Source of the DNA: Candidatus Latescibacterota bacterium
GTDB lineage: Bacteria; Latescibacterota; MVCY01
Length of the DNA stretch: 6,704 nt
Assembly (NCBI GenBank): GCA_030640765.1
Contig: DAOWIT010000001.1
Location: forward strand, 1-6,704
Reading direction: 5' to 3'
Under the pieces are notes generated by a model. It had not been told where the DNA came from. It worked only from the letters and a program-made list of their open reading frames with translations, and made no database searches. The position numbers were made by a program, and so were the translations under genes. Below are positions 6,184-6,704 of this stretch, one piece after another (position 1 is the stretch's first letter; the number at the start of each line of letters is the position of its first letter).

Positions 6184-6200
6184 GGTGAATCCAATTCACC
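6184..6200 (+). other. Small perfect hairpin in the lolA leader
   Basis: GGTGAAT (6184-6190) and ATTCACC (6194-6200) pair perfectly around a CCA loop, in the untranslated leader about 44 nt before the lolA start. There is no T run, so it is not a terminator. It could be a protein-binding dyad or an mRNA structure, or chance. Confidence 0.4.
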
Positions 6201-6243
6201 GATGACCGGCGCCTAAGAGATATTAACTTGGAAAAGGGAGAAA

Positions 6244-6704
6244 ATGTTTTCTAAGGTTAAGATATTAGTGCCGTTTATTTTGTTATTTTCTGTGAGTGTT
6301 GGCCCTGCAGAGGCAATCACCGGGGAAGAGATCGTGACGAAAGTAGTAAATAAGATTAAAAAAGCGAGAGACTTATCTGTTAGCTTTGAGAAGAGTTTCT
6401 ACTGGAAGCTGGCTGGAGAAACTCAGCGGCTTAAGGGTCAATTTTACTTAAAGAAACCTCGCAAATTGCGCCTGGAGACTGAAGAACAAACGGTAGTCAC
6501 TGATGGCGACACCGTGTGGACATTTGTGCCGGAAAATAATCAGGTTATCGTTTCTTCCTGGGAACAGTGGCAGGATCCTCTGACTCAACTTCTCAAATAT
6601 ACCGAGAGTTATGAATCGACCTATGTAGGAATGGAAAAAGTGCAGAAGAGTAAGTACTATTTGGTTCAACTTCTCCCCGAAGGGGAGGGTGAGGAGATTG
6701 TCCA
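6244..6704 (+). CDS. lolA: LolA-like periplasmic lipoprotein carrier, 3' end outside the window
   Basis: The first 153 codons of an outer-membrane lipoprotein carrier family protein. LolA binds lipoproteins released by LolCDE and ferries them across the periplasm. Residues 1-24 are a signal peptide with an AEA cleavage site (mature end ITGEEIV). The family pattern follows: an opening amphipathic helix (EEIVTKVVNKIKKARDLSVSF), then KGQFYLKKPRKLRLE at about 65-79, TVVTDGDTVWTFVPENNQV at about 84-102, and further strands with conserved spacing. The ATG follows AAGGGAG closely (only 3 nt after the last G, about 5 from AGGG); an in-frame TAA at 6214 excludes a longer start. Divergent from ppiD and driven by the promoter at 6082-6110. 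Related LolA-fold proteins (LolA-like DUFs, MucB/RseB-type) cannot be excluded because the C-terminus is missing. Confidence 0.8.
   Translation, partial: MFSKVKILVPFILLFSVSVGPAEAITGEEIVTKVVNKIKKARDLSVSFEKSFYWKLAGETQRLKGQFYLKKPRKLRLETEEQTVVTDGDTVWTFVPENNQVIVSSWEQWQDPLTQLLKYTESYESTYVGMEKVQKSKYYLVQLLPEGEGEEIV

Larger units (their letters stand above)
5870..6243. other. Divergent intergenic region between ppiD and lolA
   Basis: About 374 bases without a supported gene. It holds the palindromic double promoter (6075-6122), a roughly 210-nt leader for ppiD on the minus side and a roughly 125-nt leader for lolA on the plus side with a small hairpin (6184-6200). Open frames that cross it on either strand lack a credible ribosome binding site or protein character. 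Confidence 0.7.

Noticed and set aside
5951..6199. Minus-strand open frame of 82 codons upstream of ppiD
   Set aside because: It starts upstream of the likely minus-strand promoter, has no credible ribosome binding site, and its product shows no domain, signal peptide or sensible composition. It also spans the promoter palindrome.
6448..6669. Minus-strand open frame opposite lolA
   Set aside because: It is an antisense shadow of the LolA-like coding region, which has a signal peptide and family motifs.

Overview
The window looks like chromosomal DNA of a diderm (Gram-negative type), LPS-making bacterium. LptE-like, LolA-like and membrane-anchored SurA/PpiD-like genes lie together, which only makes sense in a cell with an outer membrane. 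Moderate GC, mixed ATG/GTG/TTG starts and the character of the proteins suggest an uncultivated lineage, perhaps in or near the FCB group. That placement is a guess from protein style, not a measurement.

Layout. Positions 3-314 (+) hold the 3' end of an unrecognised gene whose stop overlaps, as ATGA, the start of a secreted M23 (LytM-type) peptidase. That peptidase breaks off just after its first zinc motif at about 503-510. At the same point the convergent HhH-GPD DNA glycosylase gene (489-1139, -) loses the fourth cysteine of its iron-sulfur motif. The window therefore contains a junction, either a real deletion or a mis-join, that removed the 3' ends of two convergent genes.

The minus strand then carries, in transcription order, ppiD-like chaperone (5869-4046), lptE (4038-3523), tRNA-Thr(CGU) (3510-3435), a nested palindromic repeat (about 3402-3298), an S41 C-terminal processing protease (3237-1564), thioredoxin (1567-1232) and a strong nested-hairpin terminator (about 1225-1171). 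The glycosylase lies beyond that terminator. On the plus strand, divergent from ppiD, a LolA-like lipoprotein carrier starts at 6244 and runs off the window.

The genes form an envelope-biogenesis neighbourhood. The anchored foldase would assist secreted proteins, LptE would serve LPS insertion, LolA would carry lipoproteins, and the S41 protease would process or degrade envelope proteins. The ppiD/lolA intergenic region holds a 14-bp imperfect palindrome that reads as two overlapping sigma70-type promoters facing opposite ways, each with TTGACA and a 17-nt spacer. No clearly new defence or mobile system was found. The strongest observations are the gene-truncating junction, the symmetric divergent promoter, the nested palindromic repeat and the unusual repeat structure of the PpiD-like protein.
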